Source of the DNA: Bacillota bacterium
Lineage (GTDB): Bacteria; Bacillota; Clostridia; Acetivibrionales; DTU013
Reading direction: 5' to 3'
Assembly (NCBI GenBank): GCA_023409735.1
Contig: JAEYRB010000020.1
Location: 1-43,431, forward strand
DNA: 43,431 nt
Shown: positions 16,456 through 24,834 of the stretch, piece after piece
How positions within the stretch are numbered: the first letter of the stretch is position 1
Layout: the number at the start of each line of letters is the position of its first letter
The notes under the pieces: generated by a model
What the model was told of the DNA's origin: nothing
Databases searched by the model: none
The model's input: the letters and a program-made list of their open reading frames with translations, nothing else
Program-made: the position numbers and the translations under genes

Positions 16456-16530
16456 TCATCGCACATTTTATATTCACAGTATATTAATATAGCTTATTAT
16501 TCCTAAATTAAGCTTTGTTCTTAACTTGCC

Positions 16531-16653
16531 CTGGGCATTGCTTTGGGTTTTGCTATGCTCTGGGCTTTGCTTTACTCTTTGCTTTGGGCTTTGCTATGCT
16601 CTGGGCTTTGTTCTGGGCATTGCTTTGGGTTTTGCTATGCTCTGGTCTTTACC
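16531..16653. repeat. 41-bp tandem repeat, three units, 3' of lacI
   Basis: Units start at 16531, 16572 and 16613. Units 1 and 3 share the identical stretch CTGGGCATTGCTTTGGG and the following TTTTGCTATGCTCTGG; unit 2 is slightly diverged. On the lacI sense strand the array is CAAAGCCCA-like and T-poor. It ends 16 nt after the lacI stop codon. No ORF explains it. Confidence 0.8.
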
Positions 16654-16668
16654 GGGATTTATTTTTGT

Positions 16669-17688
16669 CTATAACTCCGTGATATCCTGTATAGATTGAC
16701 CTGGTGCAAATTCTGTCTTTAACCGAAGCATTGCAGGAAAATTTCCTTCATCTCCCTTTAACCTTTTCAGCATCAAATTAGCAGCAGATTCTCCTATCTG
16801 TTGAATTGGCTGAATAACAATAGCCAGATTGGGCTTGACTACCCTTGCCAGCTGCTGGTTGTCAAAGCCTATCAACGAAAGCTCTTCCGGCACTCTGATA
16901 TTACTCTCATTTATTGCCATAACAGCGCCAAGAGTCATTTCATAATTGGTAACAACTATGGCTGTAGGCGTATCGTCACAATTAACAAACTCCTTCATGA
17001 GTTCATAACCGCTTTGAATCTCGTAATTACCATACTTGATATACTTTTCATCCACCTGCATGTCATAATCCTCAAAGATACGCAGGTATCCCTTTAAACG
17101 TTCCTGAGCTGTATATATGCTTTGCGGACCGCAAATGATGCCTATTTTTCTGTGCCCCCTGATAATAAGCTGTTCTACAGCACTATAGGAGGCGTTCAGG
17201 TTATCCACCAGTACTACATCACAATCCCCGCCCTTAATAGGCCGGTCTATCAGTACAATCTTTACGCCTTTATCCATAGCTTCCTGAATTTTGTCATGCG
17301 TTATCGCTAAAGGCATAATAATTATTCCATCTACTGATTTACTCATTAAAAAATCAAATTTACTGACCTCGAGTACACTATTATGATTGTAGTCACAGAT
17401 AATTGTACTGTATCCGTTATCAAGCAGGAGCTGCTCAACATATGACACAATGCTGGTGGCAAAGATATTTTCCAGACTTGGAATCAAAACGCCGACAGTC
17501 ATTGTTCTATTAGTTTTTAGTCCCCTTGCAATGGTATTGACCCTAAAGTCAAGTTTTCGGATTGCTTCATCGATTTTAATCTTATTTTGTTCTTTTACAG
17601 TAACACCATTTATGTATTTAGATACCGTGCCAACTGATACACCTGCTTGCTTGGCTACATCCTTTATCGTTGATGCGATAAGTACCAT
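16669..17688 (-). CDS. LacI-family repressor of the fucose operon
   Basis: The 339-aa protein has a LacI HTH (STIKDVAKQAGVSVGTVSKY, residues 6-25), a hinge, and a periplasmic-binding-protein-like sensor domain (GVLIPSLENIFATSIV; IVVTNYEMTLGAVMAI; LSLIGFDNQQLARVVKP). The ATG at 17688 directly abuts the AGGAG ribosome site with no spacer. An in-frame TAG lies two codons upstream, so no earlier start exists; a rare ATC start nine nt downstream would have ideal spacing. It is transcribed toward the operon with its own promoter and an operator over its leader, so autorepression is likely. Confidence 0.9.
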   Translation of the reverse strand: MVLIASTIKDVAKQAGVSVGTVSKYINGVTVKEQNKIKIDEAIRKLDFRVNTIARGLKTNRTMTVGVLIPSLENIFATSIVSYVEQLLLDNGYSTIICDYNHNSVLEVSKFDFLMSKSVDGIIIMPLAITHDKIQEAMDKGVKIVLIDRPIKGGDCDVVLVDNLNASYSAVEQLIIRGHRKIGIICGPQSIYTAQERLKGYLRIFEDYDMQVDEKYIKYGNYEIQSGYELMKEFVNCDDTPTAIVVTNYEMTLGAVMAINESNIRVPEELSLIGFDNQQLARVVKPNLAIVIQPIQQIGESAANLMLKRLKGDEGNFPAMLRLKTEFAPGQSIQDITEL

Positions 17689-17696
17689 CTCCTAAA

Positions 17697-17708
17697 TAAA
17701 ACGTTTCA
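17697..17708. promoter_or_regulatory. LacI operator in front of lacI
   Basis: TAAAACGTTTCA is identical, inverted, to operator O2 at 16376. It lies between the predicted transcription start and the ribosome site. Confidence 0.7.
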
Positions 17709-17713
17709 TTTTT

Positions 17714-17741
17714 ATTGTACCAAATATGGCTGTAATGTCAA
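17714..17741 (-). promoter_or_regulatory. Sigma-A promoter of lacI
   Basis: On the minus strand TTGACA (17741-17736) and TACAAT (17719-17714), 16-bp spacer, directly upstream of the operator at 17697. Confidence 0.7.
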
Positions 17742-18038
17742 TATGGTTCAATAAGTTATCAAAATTGATGTAAAAATTACTTCAGCTTTGATCAGTTCGT
17801 TTTATATTAAGCTAATTTTTAATGAATATTCTCATTTATAACTTATTGCTTTTATGAATTGAACCAACTAATTATTAAATAGGACATGACTATGATAATA
17901 AAACAACATGTATTATAATATTATGGAAAATTAATATGTTTTAATGCTTTCAACTTAAATGCATTTAGGTCAACTATGCTGACCTAAATGCATCACTATA
18001 CAATTACAACAATTGCCTTAAATAAAAGAGCAAAATGC
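17742..18038. other. Intergenic between lacI and the helicase, with one strong hairpin
   Basis: AT-rich, no ORF. The only clear structure is a perfect 14-bp hairpin with a 7-nt loop at 17959-17993 (ATGCATTTAGGTCA/TGACCTAAATGCAT), 46 nt past the helicase stop codon on its sense strand. It probably marks the 3' end of the helicase mRNA although the following T-run is poor. Confidence 0.5.
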
Positions 18039-20141
18039 CTATTTCCCAAACAGCTTTTGAACTAAGCGCTTCAGCAGCGGCTTTTTTTCCTGCTGAGACT
18101 GCATTTGTCCCGGCTTACTCTGTGCAGCGGAATTATTTGCGCTTGCTCCAGTAGCCTGATTAACACTACTATTATTACGTGCATATCTATTAGCAGATCT
18201 TTGACCATATGCCCCCTGATATCCGGAAGCATTTCCTTGCTGTCTGCTATCCTTATTGTATCTCGGATTACTGCTTCCGCTCGCAGCTGCATTTGCGCCA
18301 TTATACCTTGAACCTGTTACTGAGCCTTTCCCATAGCTTGCTGTTGTTCTTTGCCTTGATTCCTGCCTGCTGGATGCTATCTCAGAACCGGTTGCTGCTC
18401 CTGAGCCTGTCCTTGCTCCAAAGTCTGAGGCTGCTCTTGAACCTGACGATGATCTCCCGGATGTTCCATAGTTGGCTGCCTTTGACCATGGCACTCTTTC
18501 ACCGGTCATCTCTTTCTTGTTACCGTCAGTATTCATACCCTCCTGCTTATTATAGCCTTGCCCGACTCTACTTCTCTGGCTCTGCTTGTCCTGACGACCT
18601 GCAGTGCTAGGGCTTTCCTGATAGCTTCTGCTTTGCCTGTTCTGTTGGCCTACTGTACTTCTATTCTGCTGATTATTCCTGTTTTGCATGTCCTCACGGC
18701 CTATAGCCTTGTTACCCTGTTGATAGCCTCTATTTTGCCTATCCTGACGGCCTGCAGCCTTGCTGCCTTGCTGAAAGCTCTTATTTTGAATTTCCTCACT
18801 GCCTTCAGCATTAATGCCTTGTTGATAGCCTCTGTTCTGCCTGTCCTGTTGACCTGCCGAAGTTCTATTCTGCTGACTGTTCCTGCTTTGCTTAGGCCTG
18901 CTCCGTTTTTGTCCGCTGCTGTTTCTGCCTGTCTCTCCTTCACCGTATCTGTTATACGGCACGACCTTTACAGCGTTTTCTTTTATCCATACCTCAGCAT
19001 TAGCAGAGGCATCCTTAAAAGCAGCTTCATCGGGCAATCCCTTCTCTATGATTGTCGTTCCGATATGCTCTTCAATTTCATAGAGACTCATAATGTCGTC
19101 CCCTGTGACAAGAGTGATTGCCCTTCCTGTTTTTCCGGCTCTTCCGGTACGCCCGATCCTATGTATATAATTATCCTTCTCATTGGGCACATCATAATTT
19201 ACAACAAGTGATAGATCCTCCACATGAAGGCCGCGAGCCGCAACATCAGTAGCAACAAGCATATGATAATCACCACGCTTAAACTGCTCTATAGTTTTCA
19301 TGCGTCTTGCCTGTGGTATTTCACCATGCAATGCCTGCGCGGCATATCCCTTTTTGTTCAAAAAGCTTTTTACCTGATCTACCGCAGCACGAGTATTGCA
19401 AAATATCATACAGCTCTCCGGCTGTTCCATCAGAAGGACTCTATTAAGCTGAGTCCGTTTTTCATTTCTTTCAACGCGGTAGTATAATTGGTCTATGGTG
19501 TCCACTGTCATTGTTGGTGATTCTATTTCCACAGTCTTAGGCTGTTTCATATAATCTCTGCAGATCCTGCGTATTTCTGTCGGAATTGTTGCTGAAAACA
19601 GGAGCGTCACCCTATCCTTGGGCAGCGTTTTTACGATCCTGACAACCTGGTCAAAGAATCCCATATCAAGCATCCTGTCTGCTTCGTCCAATACCAGAAA
19701 GCTAACATGACTTGTGTCAAGAGTTCCATGCTGAATATGGTCATAAACTCTTCCCGGCGTTCCTGTTACAATGGAAACACCCCTACCAAGAGCCTGAATT
19801 TCCGTATTCATGCTATGCTGTCCATATATTGCCGTTGTCCTATGGCTGATATGCTTGGCAAACTGCTTTAGATCACTATCTATCTGCACAGCAAGTTCCC
19901 TTGTCGGTGTAAGGATCAAGCCCTGTGGCCCCGGTACTCCTGGATCGATCAGCTGGAGCATGGAAACACCAAAAACAGCGGTTTTCCCACTGCCCGTCTT
20001 TGACATGACAATTAGATCTTCCTTGTTTAAAATGTGAGGTATAGCTCTTGCCTGTACTTCTGTGGGTGTTTCAAACCCAATTTCCTCAATGGCCTTTAAA
20101 ATGGGAGGCGCAATACCCAAATCCGCAAAACTACTAATCAT
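18039..20141 (-). CDS. DEAD-box RNA helicase with repetitive C-terminal tail
   Basis: ATP-dependent RNA helicase. Core of about 370 aa with Q-motif (FADLGIAPPILKAI), Walker A SKTGSGKT, PTREL, DEAD (LVLDEADRMLD), SAT, RGLHVEDL and HRIGRTGRAG. The tail of about 300 aa is low-complexity (Gln, Asn, Arg, Ser, Gly) and includes about six 17-residue repeats of type GRQDRQNRGYQQGNKA, so it is probably disordered and RNA-binding, as in cold-shock/ribosome-assembly helicases (CshA/DeaD type). The longer frame starts at 20234, but ATG 20141 begins at the family N-terminus. The last residues (LLKRLVQKLFGK) form a basic helix. Confidence 0.9.
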   Translation of the reverse strand: MISSFADLGIAPPILKAIEEIGFETPTEVQARAIPHILNKEDLIVMSKTGSGKTAVFGVSMLQLIDPGVPGPQGLILTPTRELAVQIDSDLKQFAKHISHRTTAIYGQHSMNTEIQALGRGVSIVTGTPGRVYDHIQHGTLDTSHVSFLVLDEADRMLDMGFFDQVVRIVKTLPKDRVTLLFSATIPTEIRRICRDYMKQPKTVEIESPTMTVDTIDQLYYRVERNEKRTQLNRVLLMEQPESCMIFCNTRAAVDQVKSFLNKKGYAAQALHGEIPQARRMKTIEQFKRGDYHMLVATDVAARGLHVEDLSLVVNYDVPNEKDNYIHRIGRTGRAGKTGRAITLVTGDDIMSLYEIEEHIGTTIIEKGLPDEAAFKDASANAEVWIKENAVKVVPYNRYGEGETGRNSSGQKRSRPKQSRNSQQNRTSAGQQDRQNRGYQQGINAEGSEEIQNKSFQQGSKAAGRQDRQNRGYQQGNKAIGREDMQNRNNQQNRSTVGQQNRQSRSYQESPSTAGRQDKQSQRSRVGQGYNKQEGMNTDGNKKEMTGERVPWSKAANYGTSGRSSSGSRAASDFGARTGSGAATGSEIASSRQESRQRTTASYGKGSVTGSRYNGANAAASGSSNPRYNKDSRQQGNASGYQGAYGQRSANRYARNNSSVNQATGASANNSAAQSKPGQMQSQQEKKPLLKRLVQKLFGK

Positions 20142-20289
20142 ATTCCACTTCTTTCTTATAAGATGTATCAGTATTATAACACGAAAAAAAAATTTAATCT
20201 CCCTTGTACGTTTTACATCTGCCGATATTTTCATAACCGCCGGCTAATTTCTCATTATAAATAAGCAAAGACATTTCTGCCTCGTTACA

Positions 20290-21354
20290 TCATACAACAT
20301 CAATACTCAAGAGGCCTGTTTTCATAACACATTTCCTAATAAACGGGTTATACATGGCAGGTGACTTTAGATTCTTTAACACAATATTTTTCAGTAGCGG
20401 ATGTATATACTCAATATAACGATTTTCATAGCCATCTATGCCGTCTTCCAGCGCGCTTGCAAGTGCAAGCGCACTTCTAAAAGCATAGCTTATTCCTTCT
20501 GCGGAGCTTGGGCTTATAAAGCCTGCTGCTTCACCTGCAAGTGCAACCCTCTGCTTGCCTGTGCAAACCTGCTTTATATTCGTAGGTCTATATAAATATG
20601 CTCCGTTTCTTTTAATGCTTTTACTGAAATCATAGCCATAGCTGCAAAGCCTTTCCTTGAGCATCTTGAATTTCTTGTGGGCTTCCTCTCCGGGCTTCAG
20701 AGCTGTTCCCAAGATCAGCTCGTTCTCTTTAGGTATTGTCCATGAGTAGAAATCAGTTATATCATTGTCAAATATCGCCCCATAATAATTTTGATTTTCC
20801 TGAGCTTCAAACCATTCCTGTATTGTCAGATAAAGCTCAGGCGCACACCTGTCTCCCATGCCCTGCCTTCTGACAGCTGAAAATGCTCCGTCGGCACCTA
20901 TTATTATCTTGGCTTTGGCTTCGCAGTTATGACCACCGTAATTATACTTAACAGATACATAATCCTCATTTTCTATGAGTTTCATAAAAAGGCTGCCATA
21001 AGCCCTGTCAACCTCAAGGGGCACAATCGACAATAACCATTTATCAAATTCATTTCTGTCAATATTTATATAGTGCCTCTGATAATAACGTTCAATGTGA
21101 TTTGTTATATCAATGGTGCGGACAGCGAACATTTGAGGACTAAGAAGAACTGACTTAGGAATGCCAAGTCCGAATCTGGCCATCATCTTCTGTGCATCAG
21201 GATCCAGAAGGCCTCCGCAGGACTTTTGAAGAGGAAATGGCATACCCTCTGCAAATGTACGTTTTTCCAGAAGCAGTATCTTATACTTTTTGCCCAAAAA
21301 TCTCGCCAGAGTGGACCCTGCCGGTCCTCCACCAACAATTATTATGTCATACAT
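20290..21354 (-). CDS. FAD-dependent oxidoreductase, geranylgeranyl-reductase-like
   Basis: The N-terminal Rossmann motif IIIVGGGPAGSTLARFL binds FAD, with a second FAD motif (VALAGEAAGFISPSSAEG) near residue 270. This order is typical of the geranylgeranyl reductase/p-hydroxybenzoate hydroxylase-like group. Members reduce isoprenoid chains or modify lipids and aromatic compounds; the substrate here is unknown. GAGGT lies about 5 nt before the ATG at 21354, while the slightly longer frame begins with TTG at 21366. It appears to be a single-gene unit; repeat copy C and the nagB hairpin lie upstream. Confidence 0.75.
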   Translation of the reverse strand: MYDIIIVGGGPAGSTLARFLGKKYKILLLEKRTFAEGMPFPLQKSCGGLLDPDAQKMMARFGLGIPKSVLLSPQMFAVRTIDITNHIERYYQRHYINIDRNEFDKWLLSIVPLEVDRAYGSLFMKLIENEDYVSVKYNYGGHNCEAKAKIIIGADGAFSAVRRQGMGDRCAPELYLTIQEWFEAQENQNYYGAIFDNDITDFYSWTIPKENELILGTALKPGEEAHKKFKMLKERLCSYGYDFSKSIKRNGAYLYRPTNIKQVCTGKQRVALAGEAAGFISPSSAEGISYAFRSALALASALEDGIDGYENRYIEYIHPLLKNIVLKNLKSPAMYNPFIRKCVMKTGLLSIDVV

Positions 21355-21556
21355 AATATACCTCAATTTATGTTACAACAACCTATTTTAAAATAATTAG
21401 CCTGTCTTTACAGTAACAATAAAACAAACACATTACTCTATATTATACTTTATTCCCACGCCATATAACAACCATACTTTTTGACAGTAACGGTTCTCAT
21501 ATGTAGGATTGCAATACATGTGTTACAAAGGAAAAAAAGCGGGGTAGGTTCTTAAC

Positions 21557-21592
21557 TTTTTGCTGTAGACCGGAGGTACTACGCCATTAACA
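21557..21592. repeat. Dispersed intergenic repeat, copy C (core only)
   Basis: TTTTTGCTGTAGACCGGAGG followed by TACTACGCCATTAACA matches the core of copies A and B but lacks the upstream CTCGGGG hairpin. It sits immediately beyond the nagB 3' hairpin. Confidence 0.7.
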
Positions 21593-21634
21593 GAACAGGC
21601 AATACAGCTGCCTTGTACGCCGCATTGCCTATTC
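21593..21634 (-). terminator. Hairpin at the nagB 3' end
   Basis: GAACAGGCAAT pairs with ATTGCCTATTC (10 of 11) around a 20-nt loop, 20 nt after the nagB stop. The T-run on the minus strand is weak (TGTTAATGG), so termination is uncertain. Confidence 0.5.
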
Positions 21635-21654
21635 TATCGAATCATCAACAATTA

Positions 21655-22392
21655 CTAAATGCAAAGAGATAATGCCGCTTCATCAGCAACAAGCGTAACA
21701 TCAGGATGAAGCTGAAGAATAGATGCCTGCACTTCAGGAGTAATAGGACCAAAGAATGCCTTTCTCAGGATTTCTGCCTTATCTGCGCCATAGGCAACCA
21801 TAACTATCTTCTTCGCAGACATAACAGTTCCGATTCCCATGGTATATGCAGCCGTTGGTACTTCATCCAGTGATGAGAAGAACCTCGCATTTGCCTCTCT
21901 GGTCATCTCAGTAAGCTGTACCTCATGGGTAGGTACAACAAACTCAGAGGATGGTTCATTAAATCCAATATGTCCATCATGTCCTATACCAAGAAGCTGA
22001 ATGTCTATGCCACCCAAGCTCTCAATCATTTGATCATATTCAGTACACATCTTTTCAGGCTCCTTAGCAAGACCATCGGGTACGATCGTATTTTCTAGTT
22101 TAATGGAGATATGGTTAAACAGGTTAGTGTTCATAAAATATCTATAGCTTTGTTCGTGATCAGGTGCCAGGCCCTTGTATTCATCAAGGTTAGCAGATCG
22201 CACATTAGAAAAACTTATCCTGCCCTCCTTTTCACGTTTGATCAATTCCTTATAAAGTGGAAGCGGCGTAGATCCGGTGGCAAGACCAAGTACACAGTCA
22301 GGCTTTTTCTGAATTACTGCTTCAAAAACATCAGCGGCCAGCTTACCCACTTCTTCAGGATTTTTTGCTTTAATTATTTTTACATTCATCAT
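21655..22392 (-). CDS. nagB: Glucosamine-6-phosphate deaminase
   Basis: The 245-aa enzyme converts glucosamine-6-P to fructose-6-P and ammonia in amino-sugar catabolism. Signature elements: LGLATGSTPLPLYKEL, SANLDEYKGL (catalytic Asp), LLGIGHDGHIGFNEP and TMGIGTVMSAK. The longer frame to 22665 adds about 90 unrelated AT-rich residues; the ATG-ATG at 22392 follows AAAGGATCG at proper spacing and starts at the family N-terminus. nagA lies upstream on the same strand, but about 950 nt separate them, filled by an oppositely oriented cysteine-rich gene and debris, unlike the usual tight nagAB arrangement. Confidence 0.93.
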   Translation of the reverse strand: MMNVKIIKAKNPEEVGKLAADVFEAVIQKKPDCVLGLATGSTPLPLYKELIKREKEGRISFSNVRSANLDEYKGLAPDHEQSYRYFMNTNLFNHISIKLENTIVPDGLAKEPEKMCTEYDQMIESLGGIDIQLLGIGHDGHIGFNEPSSEFVVPTHEVQLTEMTREANARFFSSLDEVPTAAYTMGIGTVMSAKKIVMVAYGADKAEILRKAFFGPITPEVQASILQLHPDVTLVADEAALSLCI

Positions 22393-22609
22393 AATACGAT
22401 CCTTTCGTTCTTTTTCAAATGTCCATATAACATTATAACATATCATCATAGAAAATTTTCCTATTATATTAAAGATTTTCAGTATGTTGCAAATGAAATC
22501 AAAAAGCATGTTGAGTGCGATAGCACGAATCTCCTTTACAACATATAAAAAGTATTTTATGATTAACTGTAAATTCTTAACAGTATAACAACTAACAGGA
22601 GATGAATGT

Positions 22610-23053
22610 ATGATGGATACTTTTTTTACAAATTGGTTTTGCGCCTTTAATGAAGGTTTAAACAATATGAGCGAAGAAGAGTGCTCTTGACTTTTCTCAG
22701 CTTGTGCGTCCCAATGCGCAAAAGATGCTCTAAAATATCTTTATCGAGAATTATTCGATGATTGTGAAGGCAATCTTGATATGTTTTTCAGTCGCTTAAA
22801 TGAAATAAAGGATGTAGATGGTAGTGTTATCGAAGCTGGGAAAGTCTTCGATATTATTTTCAAGAATTGTTCCTGTGATTTACATACTAAGGCCAAAATG
22901 AATTCTTGTAGGCTATGCGAATGCTCAAGACAGAGTATCATCTGCGAAATGAAAGAACTTGTACCTACGAAAGATTTTGAAGTTCAAAAAATGGAATCCG
23001 TATTAGATGGAAACCAAAGATGCCGATTTAGAATCAGCGAAAAAACCACATGA
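22610..23053 (+). pseudogene. Cysteine-rich protein gene with in-frame TGA
   Basis: Starting at ATG 22610 (AGGAG about 8 nt upstream), the frame reads 26 codons ending EEECS, then TGA at 22688-22690, then continues open for 120 codons (LFSACASQCAKDALKYLYRE...) to a TGA at 23051. Cysteines are dense: Cys11 and Cys25 before, Cys32 and Cys36 after the TGA, later CSCDLH, CRLCECS and IICEM, suggesting metal or Fe-S binding. The reading frame is intact apart from this codon. Most likely a nonsense change (for example CGA to TGA) or a sequencing error; readthrough as selenocysteine is possible but unproven. The family name is not recognised with certainty. Confidence 0.6.
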
Positions 23054-23063
23054 TGATGGTATT

Positions 23064-23092
23064 CCAGTTCACATTGTTATTGTGTGAACTGG
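23064..23092. repeat. Hairpin after the cysteine-rich gene
   Basis: Perfect 10-bp stem CCAGTTCACA/TGTGAACTGG with a 9-nt loop, 10 nt after the stop codon. No T-run follows on either strand, so a terminator role is uncertain. Confidence 0.5.
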
Positions 23093-23162
23093 TGTAGCGA
23101 AAGTCATAGATGAAGAGAAGAAGAGCCTCCGAGAGAAGTAAGAAGAGCCCTTGCCAAGATAG

Positions 23163-23294
23163 TTTTATGTTGGTCATTCAGCTTTTTATGAGAAATTGGG
23201 TTTTGAAATATATGCGGAAACACCCAATAAAAAATCGTTAGGAAAAAACTCCCCATTTTCCAGGCCCAGCAGCACGATATATTGCAACTGGTAG
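23163..23294 (+). pseudogene. Remnant of a GNAT acetyltransferase C-terminus
   Basis: The frame from 23163 reads FYVGHSAFYEKLGF then EIYAETPNKKS, the typical C-terminal A-x-x-FYEKLGF motif of GNAT N-acetyltransferases. An in-frame TAG directly precedes it and no N-terminal acetyl-CoA-binding motif is found nearby. It is gene debris between nagA and nagB. Confidence 0.55.
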
Positions 23295-23317
23295 CGAGCC
23301 TCCATATATCGTACTGC
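23269..23317. repeat. Dispersed hairpin element, copy 1
   Basis: GCAGCACGATATAT pairs with ATATATCGTACTGC (13 of 14) around a 21-nt loop. A second copy sharing GCACGATATATTGC and the trailing AGGTTACAT sequence is at 33487-33535. This copy lies directly 3' of nagA. Confidence 0.6.
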
Positions 23318-23340
23318 TAAACTATTCTAGGTTACATCGC

Positions 23341-24453
23341 TTAGATAACATTACCGGCTAAGTAAACCTTTTTTAAGTTCCATTGAGCATCACATAAGAC
23401 TAGGTCTGCAATCTTTCCTTCTGATATGGTACTGACCTTGTTCTCCAAGCCTATTGCACAGGCAGGGTTATACGTTACTGCTCGCACGACATCTTCCTCC
23501 TGTATACCGAAGGAAATAGCCTTTCTCATACATTCAAAAAGGTTAGTTGCAGAACCGGCGATAGAACCGCTTGCCAGTCTTGCAAGGTTGTCCTTCATAA
23601 TTACCCTCTGTCCGCCAAGCTCATACTCACCTTCAGGCATTCCACAGGCAGAAAGTGCATCGCTAATGAGGCAGATCCTTGCAGCTCCAAATAGCTTAAA
23701 CGCCAGACGAACCATGCCGGGATGCACATGATACCCGTCGCTTACGAGCTCTGCGCGAACATTTTCAGCTTCAGAAGCAGCTGCAATCGGTCCTGGTGCC
23801 CTATGATGCAAGGGCTCCATACCATTAAATAAATGTGTGATATGAGTTGCGCCTGCTTTAATTGCTGCTTTAGTTTCCTCATAGCCTGCTTCGGTATGTC
23901 CTATCGAAACCGTTTTATGTCTACTTATTTTTCCAATAAAATCAAGTGCCCCATCCAGCTCAGGTGCAACATCAACAATCTTAATCAAGCCTTCTGCCGC
24001 CTCATCTAATCTCTTGAACATTTCTATATCAGGCATCCTCAAAAAGTCGGGATTCTGAGCTCCCCTCTTTCCGTAGCTGAAAAATGGCCCTTCCATGTTT
24101 ATTCCACGCAAGCACGCGGCACCCGAAGGCTGCTCCCTGTGAAGCTTTGCGGCTGTTCTGTATGCCTTATCCAGGACAGCTTCTGAAACGGTCAGTGAAG
24201 CCGGTGCAAAGGACGTTATACCGTTTCTCGCCAAAAACTCCGCTATTGTTACAAGCCCTTCATAATCACCATCACAGAAATCGGCACCTGAGTTCCCATG
24301 ATTATGTATATCAATAAGCCCGGGTATCAGAATATCACAGTTCTGGGGAGCAGGCTCGCTAAGCTCTTCAATTTCTGTAATTCTTCCATTCTCTGTATGA
24401 ACATTTCCATAATGAAACTTAAAATCATCTCCGTAATATCTAACATTTTGCAT
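23341..24453 (-). CDS. nagA: N-acetylglucosamine-6-phosphate deacetylase
   Basis: The 370-aa amidohydrolase removes acetate from GlcNAc-6-P, the step before NagB. Visible motifs: PGLIDIHNHGNSGADF (metal site), MEGPFF (metal Glu), SIGHTEAGYEE and THLFNGMEPLHHR (metal His residues), and LISDALSACGMPEG (catalytic Asp). The frame extends to 24492, but ATG 24453 follows GGAGGTG by 8 nt and begins at the family N-terminus. nagB lies downstream but not adjacent. The stop codon lies immediately next to the dispersed hairpin element at 23269. Confidence 0.93.
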   Translation of the reverse strand: MQNVRYYGDDFKFHYGNVHTENGRITEIEELSEPAPQNCDILIPGLIDIHNHGNSGADFCDGDYEGLVTIAEFLARNGITSFAPASLTVSEAVLDKAYRTAAKLHREQPSGAACLRGINMEGPFFSYGKRGAQNPDFLRMPDIEMFKRLDEAAEGLIKIVDVAPELDGALDFIGKISRHKTVSIGHTEAGYEETKAAIKAGATHITHLFNGMEPLHHRAPGPIAAASEAENVRAELVSDGYHVHPGMVRLAFKLFGAARICLISDALSACGMPEGEYELGGQRVIMKDNLARLASGSIAGSATNLFECMRKAISFGIQEEDVVRAVTYNPACAIGLENKVSTISEGKIADLVLCDAQWNLKKVYLAGNVI

Positions 24454-24834
24454 GTTCAACGCACCTCCGGTAAGCTGGCAGCAGCCACTCACTACCCTAC
24501 AATTTGTTATATTTATTGATCTACTATCCTCACATTTATACTATAATCAATACAATTCTGTTGCAAGCTTTTTACAGCTTTAAGTGTATAAATATTTAGA
24601 TTTTAAGCATTAATAAGCAACCAAAACTTTATAGCTTAAATGCTAATACTCTTTACATTAATTAAGCCTACTATATAATACATGGATATACTTACAGGAG
24701 GGATGTGATTTTCCCTCCTGTATCGATAAAAATGCAGTCTTCAGTTAACATAAAGACTGCATTAGTAAATAAATTATAAAGTATGGTATAGTTTTTTATC
24801 TGTATAAAGTATATCTATCCGCTTTTTTATAAAG
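24454..24834. other. Intergenic between nagA and the ABC exporter
   Basis: No ORF. Contains the nagA promoter region (a weak TTGCAA/TAGTAT pair, 17-bp spacer, on the minus strand near 24550-24580), a perfect 11-bp hairpin at 24693-24722 (TACAGGAGGGA/TCCCTCCTGTA) and the exporter terminator at 24725-24763. Confidence 0.5.
24725..24763 (-). terminator. Intrinsic terminator of the ABC exporter operon
   Basis: Perfect 11-bp stem AATGCAGTCTT/AAGACTGCATT with an 11-nt loop. On the minus strand it runs into TTTTTATC, 72 nt after the exporter stop codon. Confidence 0.85.

Noticed and set aside
16531..16653. CRISPR array
   Set aside because: Units are contiguous 41-bp tandem repeats without unique spacers, and no cas gene is present.
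18071..19487. Long plus-strand and alternate-frame ORFs opposite the helicase
   Set aside because: They are antisense shadows of the repetitive, Gln/Arg-rich tail, lack ribosome sites and have no family resemblance.
22608..22655. Alternative short peptides starting at 22602 and 22606
   Set aside because: They end after 3 and 14 codons; the frame from 22610 is continuous with the conserved cysteine-rich region.
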